Source: Cellulomonas chengniuliangii (GTDB taxonomy: Bacteria; Actinomycetota; Actinomycetes; Actinomycetales; Cellulomonadaceae). From it: a stretch of DNA of 64,000 nt. The notes beneath the pieces were generated by a model. That model saw nothing but the letters and a program-made list of their open reading frames with translations. It had not been told where the DNA came from and did not search any database. The stretch is from contig NZ_CP101988.1 of assembly GCF_024508335.1 (NCBI RefSeq), positions 1,550,001 through 1,614,000 on the forward strand, given 5' to 3'. The position numbers were made by a program, and so were the translations under genes. This document shows, piece after piece, positions 45,433-53,429 of this stretch (position 1 is the first letter of the stretch; the number at the start of each line of letters is the position of its first letter).

Positions 45433-45972
45433 CTAGGCCGGTGAGCGTGGCGCGGCCTTGGGCCACACGGTGTAGCTGATCGCCCACAGCAGGTCGATGA
45501 CGACGACCAAGCCCAGGACGCGCGAGAAGCCGGTCAGCGCGTCGAGGTTCCCGGCGTCGCCGGCGACCAGGTCGACGAGCCGCAGGATGCCGGTCGCGAT
45601 CCCGAACGCGACCAGCGTGCGGACGACGTCCTTCCAGGACTCGACCGCGTACTGGCGCCCGTAGAGCCGCACCGGGGCCGGCCCGCCGGCGTAGCGATGG
45701 GCGAACCGCGTGTCCGCCCATCTGATCATCTTGTGCCCGTACGCGACCGAGACCCCGATGTACGCGGCGGCGAGCCCGTGGGCCACGGTGGCGGTCGCCC
45801 CACGCGCCAGGTCGACGGTGGTCGCGACGAGCAGGACCAGGTCGACGACGGGGGTGAGGGCGAGCAGGACCAGCCCTGCCCTGGGCCGGCGCCAGGTGTA
45901 CCGGGCCAGCAGGCCCAGGACGATCAGCACCCAGAACCCGATCTCGCAGGCGATGATCAGGGCGAGGAGCAC
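45433..45972 (-). CDS. Small membrane protein of unknown function
   Basis: A 179-aa protein with about four hydrophobic helices (VLLALIIACEIGFWVLIVLG at the N-terminus, GLVLLALTPVVDLVLLVATT near residue 35, then one near 70 and one near 150 with VVIDLLWAISYTVWP). I do not recognise a characterised family; it resembles integral-membrane proteins widespread in actinobacteria. The GTG at 45972 is chosen because GGAGG lies 6 bases upstream and it starts directly with the first helix; the frame is open 47 codons further without good signals. Confidence 0.7.
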   Translation of the reverse strand: MLLALIIACEIGFWVLIVLGLLARYTWRRPRAGLVLLALTPVVDLVLLVATTVDLARGATATVAHGLAAAYIGVSVAYGHKMIRWADTRFAHRYAGGPAPVRLYGRQYAVESWKDVVRTLVAFGIATGILRLVDLVAGDAGNLDALTGFSRVLGLVVVIDLLWAISYTVWPKAAPRSPA

Positions 45973-46176
45973 GGTGTGCCTCCGATTCTGGACGTCGCGC
46001 CCTCGGTCCGATCGGGCTCTCGCGGTAGGGGGATCGTCGCCCAGCCTCGCCCGTCCCGTCCACCGGTGTCCAGGCGTCGGGATCGCCTCGCCCCGGCTGG
46101 TCGCGCCTCGCATGGCCGAGCCCAGCCCGGTGGCCCGGGCTGGGCTGGTGGCAAGGTGCAGGGCTGCGGCCCTGGT

Positions 46177-46629
46177 TCAGCCGGCGTCCCTCCGAGCGCT
46201 GGCCAGGGCCCAGGTGATGAGGCCGCTGATGGCGCCGATCGCCGCGCCGGTGACCGTGCCGCTCACCATGGCCGCGAAGCGGGGGATGAAGGTCGAGCCG
46301 CCGACGACCGGAAGGTCGCCCTGGAACGCCGAGTCCCAGAGCAGCTGGTGGGTGACCACCATCATCAGGCCGCTCATGATCCCGATCGTCAGGACCGTCA
46401 GGAACGGGTGCGGCGAGCGGGCGCGGATGGTCACGAAGACCCAGGCCGCGATGGGGAGGAGGGCCAGAGGCCAGTTGACCAGGGCGAACCCGCCGTCGAT
46501 CAGGTGGAGGTCGTGGAGGACGACCCGGGGGAGGACCAGGGCGGCGAGGCCGGCCATGGCGAGCAGCGGGATGCCGAAGTACCGCTGCGAGGAGCGCGTG
46601 GGGTTCTGGGTTGCGATGTCTGGAGTCAT
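46177..46629 (-). CDS. Four-helix membrane protein of unknown function
   Basis: A 150-aa protein with hydrophobic segments at about residues 17-33, 45-62, 70-88 and 115-140. The ATG at 46629 (MTPDIATQNPTRS) follows GGTGG. I cannot name a family. It lies about 100 bases behind a NarL-type response regulator on the same strand and could be a target of that system, which is only an inference from position. Confidence 0.65.
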   Translation of the reverse strand: MTPDIATQNPTRSSQRYFGIPLLAMAGLAALVLPRVVLHDLHLIDGGFALVNWPLALLPIAAWVFVTIRARSPHPFLTVLTIGIMSGLMMVVTHQLLWDSAFQGDLPVVGGSTFIPRFAAMVSGTVTGAAIGAISGLITWALASARRDAG

Positions 46630-46735
46630 GCCACCGACGCTAAGAAGGGCGAGCCCTGGGCCGCGTCGGCGGGGAGCGTCGCTTGACGTCGCCTTGAGCC
46701 GACACGCGACGTCAACATACGACGTCGCCACGCGG

Positions 46736-47386
46736 CTACCGTGCCAGGCCTGACCGGTGCGCGATGACGGCGAGCTCGGTGCGGTCCCGGGCTCCGAGCT
46801 TGGCGAGGATGCGGCTGACGTACGTGCGGGAGGTCGCCGGGCTGAGGAACAGGCGCGCGGCGATCTCGTCGTTCGTGTCGCCGTGGGCCACCCGGACCAG
46901 GACGTCGACCTCGCGCTCGCTGAGCAGGGCGAGGCGGGGATCGGGCGCGGGCGCCGGAGGGCTTGCCGCGACGATGTCCAGGAGCTTGCCCGTGATGCCC
47001 GGGGACAGGATCTTCTCCCCGTCTGCCGCCCGGTGGACGGCGTCCCGCAGGCGCGCCGCGGGGGTGTCCTTCATGAGGTAGCCGACGGCCCCCGCCTGGA
47101 TGGCCGCCACGACCTCGTCGTCGTCGTCGAACGTCGTGAGGACGACGACGCGGGTCCCGTCCAGGCGATCGTCGGCGCGGATGGCGCGGGTGGCCTCGAT
47201 CCCGTCCATCACCGGCATCCGGAGGTCCATGAGCACGACGTCAGGGCGGCTGCGCACGACGCTGTCGACCCCCCGGCGGCCGTCGGCGGCCTCGGCGACC
47301 ACCCTGATGCCGTCGTCGTTGGCCAGCAGGGCGCGCAGGCCCGCCCGGACGAGGTCCTGGTCGTCGACCAGCACGACGGAGATCAC
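46736..47386 (-). CDS. Two-component response regulator, NarL/LuxR type
   Basis: A 216-aa DNA-binding response regulator. The receiver domain has the acidic pair in SVVLVDDQDLVRAGLRALL and the phospho-acceptor Asp in DVVLMDLRMPVMDG near residue 51; the LuxR helix-turn-helix is LSEREVDVLVRVAHGDTNDE through LFLSPATSRTYVSRILAKL near 150-195. The GTG at 47386 has GGAGG 5 bases upstream and overlaps the kinase stop in GTGA, so it is coupled to its sensor. Confidence 0.92.
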   Translation of the reverse strand: MISVVLVDDQDLVRAGLRALLANDDGIRVVAEAADGRRGVDSVVRSRPDVVLMDLRMPVMDGIEATRAIRADDRLDGTRVVVLTTFDDDDEVVAAIQAGAVGYLMKDTPAARLRDAVHRAADGEKILSPGITGKLLDIVAASPPAPAPDPRLALLSEREVDVLVRVAHGDTNDEIAARLFLSPATSRTYVSRILAKLGARDRTELAVIAHRSGLAR

Positions 47387-48582
47387 CGCTCCTCCCACGG
47401 CAGCGAGGCCTCGACCTCGAAGCCCGAGGCCGTGCGCCGCGCGCGCAGGACGCCGCCGAGGCTCTCCACGCGCTCGCGCATGCCCACCAGGCCGAGCCCC
47501 CTCGTGTCGGGGGCCCTGTGCTCCCGGTCCCGGACGGCCACGGGCGCGTCGGCGTGGGCGCCCCCGTCATCGGCGACGAGCACCCGGACGGCGCCGTCGG
47601 CGGCGTCCACCCGCACTTGCGCGGTCGTCGCCGACGAATGGCGCACGATGTTGGTGATGGCCTCCTGCACGACGCGGAGCACGGTCGTCTCGACCGACGC
47701 GGGCAGGGCGCCCGCCACGTTGGTGGCGACGCGCACCTCGACCCCGGCGGCCCGGGCGGGCTCGACCGCGGCCCCCAGGGAGTCCAGGCCCAGGGCGTGG
47801 CGGGGCGGTGGCTCGCCCCGTCGGAGCCCGGCCACGGTGCGCCGCAGGTCCGACATCGTCTCGGTGGCGGTGGTCCGGACGACCTCCAGCGCGCGCGTGG
47901 CGTCACCGCGCGAACCGGCCTCCCGCGCGACCTCCGCGTGGAGCGAGATCACGGCGAGCGCGTGCCCGATCGAGTCGTGCAGGTCGCGGGACATCTCCAG
48001 CCGTTCCGCGGCGATGAGCGCCTCCGCCTCCCGGCGGTACCGCTCGGCGGTGAGGGCGGCGATCTCGGCCGACTGGCGCTGCACCTCTCGCCGGGCGCGG
48101 ATGCCGTCGCCGAGCGCGACCGCCGCGGCCAGGACGAGGACGTTCTGGGTCAGGTCGTAGCCGAGCACGAGCGCCGGGTCCTGCCCCGCGGAGAGGCGGT
48201 ACGCGACGGACACCAGCACGACGAGCGCCGAGCCGCCGATCGCGGCGCCGAGGCGGCTCGCCTCCGCCGCGGAGAACACCGCCGCGGCGACAGGGGCCGC
48301 CACGCCGATCGGGGTGAACCCGGCGGCGTAGTAGGCGATGAACCCGAGCACGGTGAGCACCACCACGAGCCGGGGGTGGGAGCGCCGGATGAACATCAGC
48401 GCGCCCAACCCGACCGCCCACAGGTACGCCCAGCCGTCCGGGTGGGAGTCGTCGACGTCGGCGAAGATGAGCAGCGCGAGGATGAGCGCCACGCCCGTCG
48501 CGAGCAGCGCGTCGTACAGCACCCAGGGGGCTGACGCGGGCGCGGCGCCCGCTGGACGACCGGCCACGCGGTGCGCCGTCAT
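47383..48582 (-). CDS. Sensor histidine kinase (HisKA_3, NarX/DesK class)
   Basis: A 399-aa membrane kinase that pairs with the adjacent NarL-type regulator. It has about six N-terminal hydrophobic segments (residues 20-165) with no large extracellular sensor, then the phospho-acceptor His in SRDLHDSIGHALAVISLH near residue 205, and an HATPase domain with VQEAITNIVRHS (N box), VADDG and GLGLVGMRERVESLGG. A TACGAT box ends 6 bases before the ATG and no ribosome-binding site is present, so the transcript is probably leaderless. Confidence 0.92.
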   Translation of the reverse strand: MTAHRVAGRPAGAAPASAPWVLYDALLATGVALILALLIFADVDDSHPDGWAYLWAVGLGALMFIRRSHPRLVVVLTVLGFIAYYAAGFTPIGVAAPVAAAVFSAAEASRLGAAIGGSALVVLVSVAYRLSAGQDPALVLGYDLTQNVLVLAAAVALGDGIRARREVQRQSAEIAALTAERYRREAEALIAAERLEMSRDLHDSIGHALAVISLHAEVAREAGSRGDATRALEVVRTTATETMSDLRRTVAGLRRGEPPPRHALGLDSLGAAVEPARAAGVEVRVATNVAGALPASVETTVLRVVQEAITNIVRHSSATTAQVRVDAADGAVRVLVADDGGAHADAPVAVRDREHRAPDTRGLGLVGMRERVESLGGVLRARRTASGFEVEASLPWEER

Positions 48583-48588
48583 GGGCCC

Positions 48589-48594
48589 ATCGTA
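48589..48594 (-). promoter_or_regulatory. -10 box of the leaderless kinase transcript
   Basis: On the minus strand TACGAT is followed by GGGCCC and the ATG at 48582, matching the leaderless TANNNT-N6-start pattern. Confidence 0.5.
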
Positions 48595-48677
48595 TGAAGA
48601 TCACGCGCCGCCGGCTGGTCCGTGGCGGAGCTGTCGCCGGGAGGCGACGACGCGGTCGCGCCCAGGCGACAGAGCGG

Positions 48678-49094
48678 TCAGCCGCTAGTCGTCGTGCCCG
48701 CCGTCGCGGGGTCGCCCGCCGTCGCCGGGTCGACCGCGGGCGCCGGGGGGAACCGCCGTGCCAGGTCTGCCTGGATCTCGAGGTGGCGCACCAAGAAGGC
48801 GCGCTCGTCCAGTCGCTTGCGCCGCAACCAGCCGGTCACCTCGTCGTTGCACTTGCTGGCGTTGCACGAGCGGCACGCCGGCGCGATGTTGTCGAGGGTG
48901 TAGCGCCCGCCACGAGAGATCGGCAGCACGCAGTCGCGCTGGAGGGGTGCGCCGCTCGCCCCGCAGTAGGCGCAGCCGCCCCAGGCGGACTGGAGCGCGG
49001 CCCACTGCTCGTCGGTGAGGTCGTGCTCCACGGCCAGCATCCGACGGGCCCGCTTGCGTGCGGCCCTCGCCTTGCGACTTCGAGCGACGGCCAT
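48678..49094 (-). CDS. HNH endonuclease family protein
   Basis: A 138-aa protein with a basic head (RSRKARAARKRARR) and a zinc-supported HNH core: CAYCGASGAPLQRDCVLPIS near residue 41, DNIAPACRSCNASKCNDE near 68. The first position of the HNH motif is D/C in QRDCVLPISRGG instead of the canonical DH pair, which is a frequent small-HNH variant. It ends in a Pro/Ala/Thr-rich tail with the direct repeat DPATAG. No toxin, phage or intron context is seen, so its role is unclear. Confidence 0.82.
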   Translation of the reverse strand: MAVARSRKARAARKRARRMLAVEHDLTDEQWAALQSAWGGCAYCGASGAPLQRDCVLPISRGGRYTLDNIAPACRSCNASKCNDEVTGWLRRKRLDERAFLVRHLEIQADLARRFPPAPAVDPATAGDPATAGTTTSG

Positions 49095-49210
49095 GCGGCC
49101 AGGCTAGGCGCTCGCGGGCCGCGGGCCGCGCACGCCGTGCCGTCGCGCGTCGCGGACGGCGCCGGCGATCCCGCGCGGGCGGGACCGCCGGACTGCCGTC
49201 GCGGGCGCGG

Positions 49211-50209
49211 TCAGGCCGTGGCGGCCTGCGCCTCGATCTCCAGGCAGGCCTGGATGGTCGCGACGATCGCGGCAGGCACGTCGGCGTCGGCATAGCGCAG
49301 CACCGGCTGCGAGAGGGCGGGGTCCGACACCGCGTCACGGGCGTTGAACTGCGTGGAGTCGCTGATGTGGATCCCGTGCTCCTTGCCCGCGGCGGCCGCG
49401 GCGGCGTCATGCTGCGCGGCCACCGGCAGCATCACCTCGAGCGGCACGACGCCGACCTCGTCGGGGTCGCGGCCGATCAGCTCGCAGATCGTGCGGTGGA
49501 ACTCGACGTGCGTCAGGTTGTAGCCGTTGATGGGGTACCGCCCGCCGTGCTCCCCGTGCTCGATGGCGCCCACGGCGGCCTGGGCCACCTGGTCGACGGT
49601 GACCGACGACGTGGACCCGGCGCCGACGCCCACGAACCCGGGCTGCGCACGGATCAGGTCGATGAACATCTGCCACAGCGGGGCGCGGCCCGGCATCGTG
49701 CCGAAGATGTAGGGCAGCCGCAGCGACATGACGTCCATCGCGCCGTCGCCCTCCAGGTAGGCGACCTCCTCCTGCGCGAGGCGCGTGCGGGGGTACCCGT
49801 TGCGGGTCCGGTAGCCGAGGTCGGGCCACCGCTCGGCGAACTCCGCCGTGTAGGAGTTGAACAGCACGAACTTCTTCACCCCGGCGGCACGCGCCAGCCG
49901 CGCCACCCGCTGGACCGGCCGCACGTTCGCCTCGTAGAAGAAGTGTGCGGCCGGGGCGTCGGGGATGACGCGCTCGTCGGCGCCCGCCGCGTAGACGACG
50001 GCGTGACGGCCCGCGAGCATCGCGCCCAGCTCGTCGTCCGAGAGCTCGCCGACGTCCGCCAGGACGTTCTCGACCTCGGCGGGGAACAAATCCTCCACCG
50101 GCATCGGCGGCAGGGCCAGCGACGTCACCGCGTAACCCCGGCGCAGCAGCTCGAGCGTCGTGTGGTAGCCCAGGAGGCCTGTGCCTCCGATGACGAGGAC
50201 CGAGTCCAT
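49211..50209 (-). CDS. NAD-dependent epimerase/dehydratase family protein
   Basis: A 332-aa extended short-chain dehydrogenase. The NAD motif is VLVIGGTGLLGYHTTLELLRRG at the N-terminus. VVYAAGADERVIPDAP and the F-Y-x3-N region ANVRPVQRVARLARAAG follow. The usual active-site Y-x3-K is not obvious; NGYPRTRLAQEE near residue 140 has Tyr and, at the Lys position, an Arg or Leu, so catalysis may differ from sugar epimerases. RLPYIFGTMPG gives the family substrate strand. It is monocistronic, with an unknown substrate. Confidence 0.82.
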   Translation of the reverse strand: MDSVLVIGGTGLLGYHTTLELLRRGYAVTSLALPPMPVEDLFPAEVENVLADVGELSDDELGAMLAGRHAVVYAAGADERVIPDAPAAHFFYEANVRPVQRVARLARAAGVKKFVLFNSYTAEFAERWPDLGYRTRNGYPRTRLAQEEVAYLEGDGAMDVMSLRLPYIFGTMPGRAPLWQMFIDLIRAQPGFVGVGAGSTSSVTVDQVAQAAVGAIEHGEHGGRYPINGYNLTHVEFHRTICELIGRDPDEVGVVPLEVMLPVAAQHDAAAAAAGKEHGIHISDSTQFNARDAVSDPALSQPVLRYADADVPAAIVATIQACLEIEAQAATA

Positions 50210-50375
50210 GGTGTGGCTCCTTCAGTGCGTCGGCGCCCCCGGCGCCGCGACGGCCCACGCCGTCCTCACCAGTCTGTTCGGGCCCGCGTCCCCCACACGG
50301 AGGGCCTAGGTCCCGGCCGGACGGGGCCCTAGGTCCCGCGAACCGGCTCCCGGACGAGAGCCCACATGGTCGACG

Positions 50376-51572
50376 TCAGGCCGGGCCCGGGGGCTCGGCA
50401 ACGGGGTCCGCCAACGCGCCCTTGCGGGCGTGGGGATACAGCGGCGCCCGCCCCTGGAAGTCCAAGATCGCTCCGTTCACCACAGAGCCGTCCCGCACCT
50501 CGATGGCCCGGCTGATCGTCCCATCGGCGTCCCACGCCTCGGGTCCGGCCATGACCGTCGGCAGGAAGGGCAGAAGCGCCTCGCTGATCTCCCAGGTGGC
50601 CGACGCCCACAGGTACGACGGGCTGTGGTCGACGCCGTAGTAGCGCACCCGGTCGCCGACCTCGAACACCGGCGCCGCGAACGAGGTCGCCCTGGCCCAG
50701 GTGAAGCCCATGCCCTCGTCGCACGAGACGTCCACCACCAGGCTGCCCGGCCGGAACCCGGCGAGGTCCGCCTCGCTCAAGTACGTCAGAGGCGCGGCTG
50801 GGTCCTGAAGGGTGCAGTTGACGACGATGTCGAAGGTCGCGAGGAACGGCGCGAGCGGCAGGCGCCCTGCCTCGGTGATGACGTGGCTCACGAACGGGGC
50901 GACCTCGTCATGGTCGAGCTGGGAGATGCGCGCCGAGTGGATCGGGGAGCCGACGGCCGCGACGCCCCGATGGGTGAGGACATGGACGTCATGCACGCCA
51001 TGCGCGTTGAGGGCCGTCACCGCGCCCCGTGCCGTCGCGCCGAAGCCGATCACCACCGCGCGCAGGCGTCGCCCGTAGTCGCCCGTGGCGCCGCTCAACT
51101 CGAGAGCGTGAAGCACCGAGCAGTACCCCGCCAGCTCGTTGTTCTTGTGGAACACATGCAGGCCGAAACCCCCGCTGGGAGTCCAGTGGTTCATGGCCTC
51201 GAAGGCGATCAACGTGAGCCGTCGGTCGACGGCGAGCTGGGTCAGCGCTGCGTCCTGCACGCAGTGCGGCCATCCCCACAGCACCTGGCCGTCGCGCAGG
51301 TCGGCGAGGTCGGCGGCTTGGGGCTTCGGCAGCAGCACCACGTCCGAGCGCTCGAGCAGCTCGGCCCGTGAGCAGACCCCACCCACCAGCGCGCGCAGGC
51401 CGTCATCGGTGGCGCCGAACGCCGCGCCGTAGCCGTGCTCCAGGACCATCCGCTCTCGGAGGCCCGGGTCGATCCGCTCGAGGTGCTCAGGGTGGATCGG
51501 GAGCCGGCGTTCGTCCTGCTTGCGGGACGCGGCCGGCATTCCGAGGTGGATAGCGCCGGACCTGACGGTCAT
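50376..51572 (-). CDS. N5-(carboxyethyl)ornithine synthase-like dehydrogenase
   Basis: A 398-aa enzyme of the alanine dehydrogenase / saccharopine dehydrogenase superfamily, which forms N5-(carboxyethyl)ornithine from pyruvate and ornithine in lactococci. It has the AlaDH-type head IHLGMPAASRKQDERRLPIHP, the ERMVLEHGYGAAFGATDD segment, a Rossmann motif (LRAVVIGFGATARGAVTALNAHG near residue 185) and the family tail PSYLWASATWEISEALLPFL. The start at 51572 follows GAGGGAG. The pathway role here is unknown, and no other opine-type gene is adjacent. Confidence 0.8.
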   Translation of the reverse strand: MTVRSGAIHLGMPAASRKQDERRLPIHPEHLERIDPGLRERMVLEHGYGAAFGATDDGLRALVGGVCSRAELLERSDVVLLPKPQAADLADLRDGQVLWGWPHCVQDAALTQLAVDRRLTLIAFEAMNHWTPSGGFGLHVFHKNNELAGYCSVLHALELSGATGDYGRRLRAVVIGFGATARGAVTALNAHGVHDVHVLTHRGVAAVGSPIHSARISQLDHDEVAPFVSHVITEAGRLPLAPFLATFDIVVNCTLQDPAAPLTYLSEADLAGFRPGSLVVDVSCDEGMGFTWARATSFAAPVFEVGDRVRYYGVDHSPSYLWASATWEISEALLPFLPTVMAGPEAWDADGTISRAIEVRDGSVVNGAILDFQGRAPLYPHARKGALADPVAEPPGPA

Positions 51573-51754
51573 CGTGGCTCCCTCGTGCGGGCCGAGCGGC
51601 CCGCACCACGACAGTACGGCGCCCGCCCCTCGGCCCTCCGCCACGCACCCGGACAGGCGCCGATCGCGCGTGCCACGCGCCACGAGTCAGGACGTGGGTC
51701 CCGGTGGCGGGCACGGGGCGCGCGACATGCTGAGAACTGGAGCGAAGGAGCGCC

Positions 51755-52285
51755 ATGACCATCCTCGTCGCCTACGCCACCACGTACGGCGCCACCGGCG
51801 GCATCGCCGAGCACATCGCCCGTGAGCTGACCGCAGCGGGGCACGACGCCGAGGCTCGCCCGGCCGCCGCCGTGAAGGACGTGTCCGGGTGCTCGGCCGT
51901 CGTGGTCGGCGGCGCCGTCTTCGCCGGCCGCTGGCACCGCGACGCCCGCGCGTTCGTCCGGCGCCACCACGACGCCCTCCGCGCCCGCCCCGTGTGGCTG
52001 TTCAGCAGCGGCCCGCTCGGAACAGCGACGCACGACAAGGACGGCAACGACCTCGTGGAGGCCTCCCGCCCGCTCGACCTGGCGAAGCACGAGCAGCTGA
52101 CCGGCGCTCGCGGTTCGACGGTGTTCTTCGGCGCGCTCGACCCGTCCCGCCTCAACCGGGCCGGGCGGCTGATGATGCGGGTCCCCGCCGCGCGCGAGGT
52201 CATGATCGAGGGGGACTTCCGGGACTGGCCCGCGATCGGGGCCTGGGCCCGCTCGATCGCCGACGAGCTCGCGCCCGCGTCGTGA
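51755..52285 (+). CDS. Flavodoxin-domain protein (HemG-like)
   Basis: A 176-aa cytosolic flavodoxin fold. The FMN phosphate loop is VAYATTYGATGGIAEHIA at the N-terminus, VVGGAVFAGRWHRDARAFV near residue 50 provides the next loop, and WLFSSGPLG the third. It resembles menaquinone-dependent protoporphyrinogen oxidase HemG and general flavodoxins. As actinobacteria normally make heme by the coproporphyrin route, a different electron-transfer role is likely. GGAG lies 6 bases upstream of the ATG. Confidence 0.82.
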   Translation: MTILVAYATTYGATGGIAEHIARELTAAGHDAEARPAAAVKDVSGCSAVVVGGAVFAGRWHRDARAFVRRHHDALRARPVWLFSSGPLGTATHDKDGNDLVEASRPLDLAKHEQLTGARGSTVFFGALDPSRLNRAGRLMMRVPAAREVMIEGDFRDWPAIGAWARSIADELAPAS

Positions 52286-52400
52286 GCCGTGCGCGGCGCG
52301 GCGCCACCGGGCGGGCTCCCAGGCTGGTCCTGGCGCCCGGTCGATACGATCGGAGCGGCCGGGGACGTCCTGGCCGGGAGACGAAGGTGGTGGCGCACCG

Positions 52401-53429
52401 ATGAAGGTCGCGCGCTTGCACGGGGTCGGCGACGTCCGGCTCGCCGAGGAGCCAGACCCCACCCCCGCTGCGGGGGAGAGCCTCGTACGGGTCACCGCCG
52501 TGGGGCTGTGCGGGTCCGACCTGCACTGGTTCACGGACGGCGGCATCGGGGACGCGGGGCTCACCAACCCGCTGGTGCTGGGCCACGAGATGGCCGGGGT
52601 CATCGTCGGCGGACCGCGGGACGGCCAGCGGGTCGCCGTGGACCCCGCGAACCCGTGCGGGGTGTGCGAGCAGTGCCTCGAGGGCAACCGCAACCTGTGC
52701 CCCACGGTGCGCTTCGCCGGGCACGGCAGCACCGACGGAGGGCTGCGCGAGCTCATGGCCTGGCCCAGTCACCTGCTGCACCCGGCGCCGGACACGCTGT
52801 CCGCCGCGGACATCGCGGTGCTCGAGCCGCTGGGCGTCGCGCTGCACGCCATGGACCTCGGCAAGCCGCGGCTCGGCGCGACGATCGTGGTCGTGGGGTG
52901 CGGGCCCATCGGGCTGTGCCTGGTCCAGCTCGCCCGCGCGGCGGGGGCTGCGCGGGTGGTCGCGGTCGAGCCGCTGGCCCACCGCCGCGACGCCGCCCGC
53001 TCGCTCGGGGCCGACGAGGCGCTCGACCCCCTGGACCCCGAGATCGGGTCGCTGCTCGACGCGGCGACCAGCGGCAGGGGCGCTGACCTCGTCGTCGAGG
53101 CCGCGGGCACGGACGCGGCCGTCGACCTGGCGATGCGGGCGGCGCGCCCGGGGACGCGCGTCGTGCTCGCGGGCATCCCGTCCGAGGACGCGACGACCTT
53201 CCCGGCCTCGGTCGCGCGCCGTAAGGGGCTGACGATCATGATGTCGCGCCGCATGAAGGAGATGTACCCCCGCGCGATCGGGCTGGTGGGGCGAGGCCTC
53301 GTGGACGTGGCGTCGCTGGTCAGCCACACGTTCCCGCTGGCCGAGGCGGCCGAGGCGTTCCGTGTCGCCGACGCGCGCACCGGGCTGAAGGTCGTCGTCG
53401 AGCCGGCCGGCGTCGAGGGCGGCGCATGA
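52401..53429 (+). CDS. Zinc-dependent polyol-type dehydrogenase
   Basis: A 342-aa medium-chain dehydrogenase. The catalytic-zinc motifs are VGLCGSDLHWF and LGHEMAGVI; the structural-zinc Cys are in NPCGVCEQCLEGNRNLC; the NAD motif is VVVGCGPIGLCLVQLARAAG near residue 163. It lies 4 bases overlapped with a FGGY kinase, a pair that would oxidise a polyol (for example xylitol or arabitol) to a ketose and phosphorylate it. The substrate is an inference. Confidence 0.9.
   Translation: MKVARLHGVGDVRLAEEPDPTPAAGESLVRVTAVGLCGSDLHWFTDGGIGDAGLTNPLVLGHEMAGVIVGGPRDGQRVAVDPANPCGVCEQCLEGNRNLCPTVRFAGHGSTDGGLRELMAWPSHLLHPAPDTLSAADIAVLEPLGVALHAMDLGKPRLGATIVVVGCGPIGLCLVQLARAAGAARVVAVEPLAHRRDAARSLGADEALDPLDPEIGSLLDAATSGRGADLVVEAAGTDAAVDLAMRAARPGTRVVLAGIPSEDATTFPASVARRKGLTIMMSRRMKEMYPRAIGLVGRGLVDVASLVSHTFPLAEAAEAFRVADARTGLKVVVEPAGVEGGA

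Noticed and set aside
48678-49094. HNH nuclease as a homing endonuclease, intron or toxin
   Set aside because: It is a stand-alone gene with no interrupted host gene, intron folds, immunity gene or phage neighbours in view.
51755-52285. Assignment of the flavodoxin-like gene as hemG
   Set aside because: The fold and first loop fit, but no heme genes are nearby and actinobacteria usually use another route, so no gene symbol was given.
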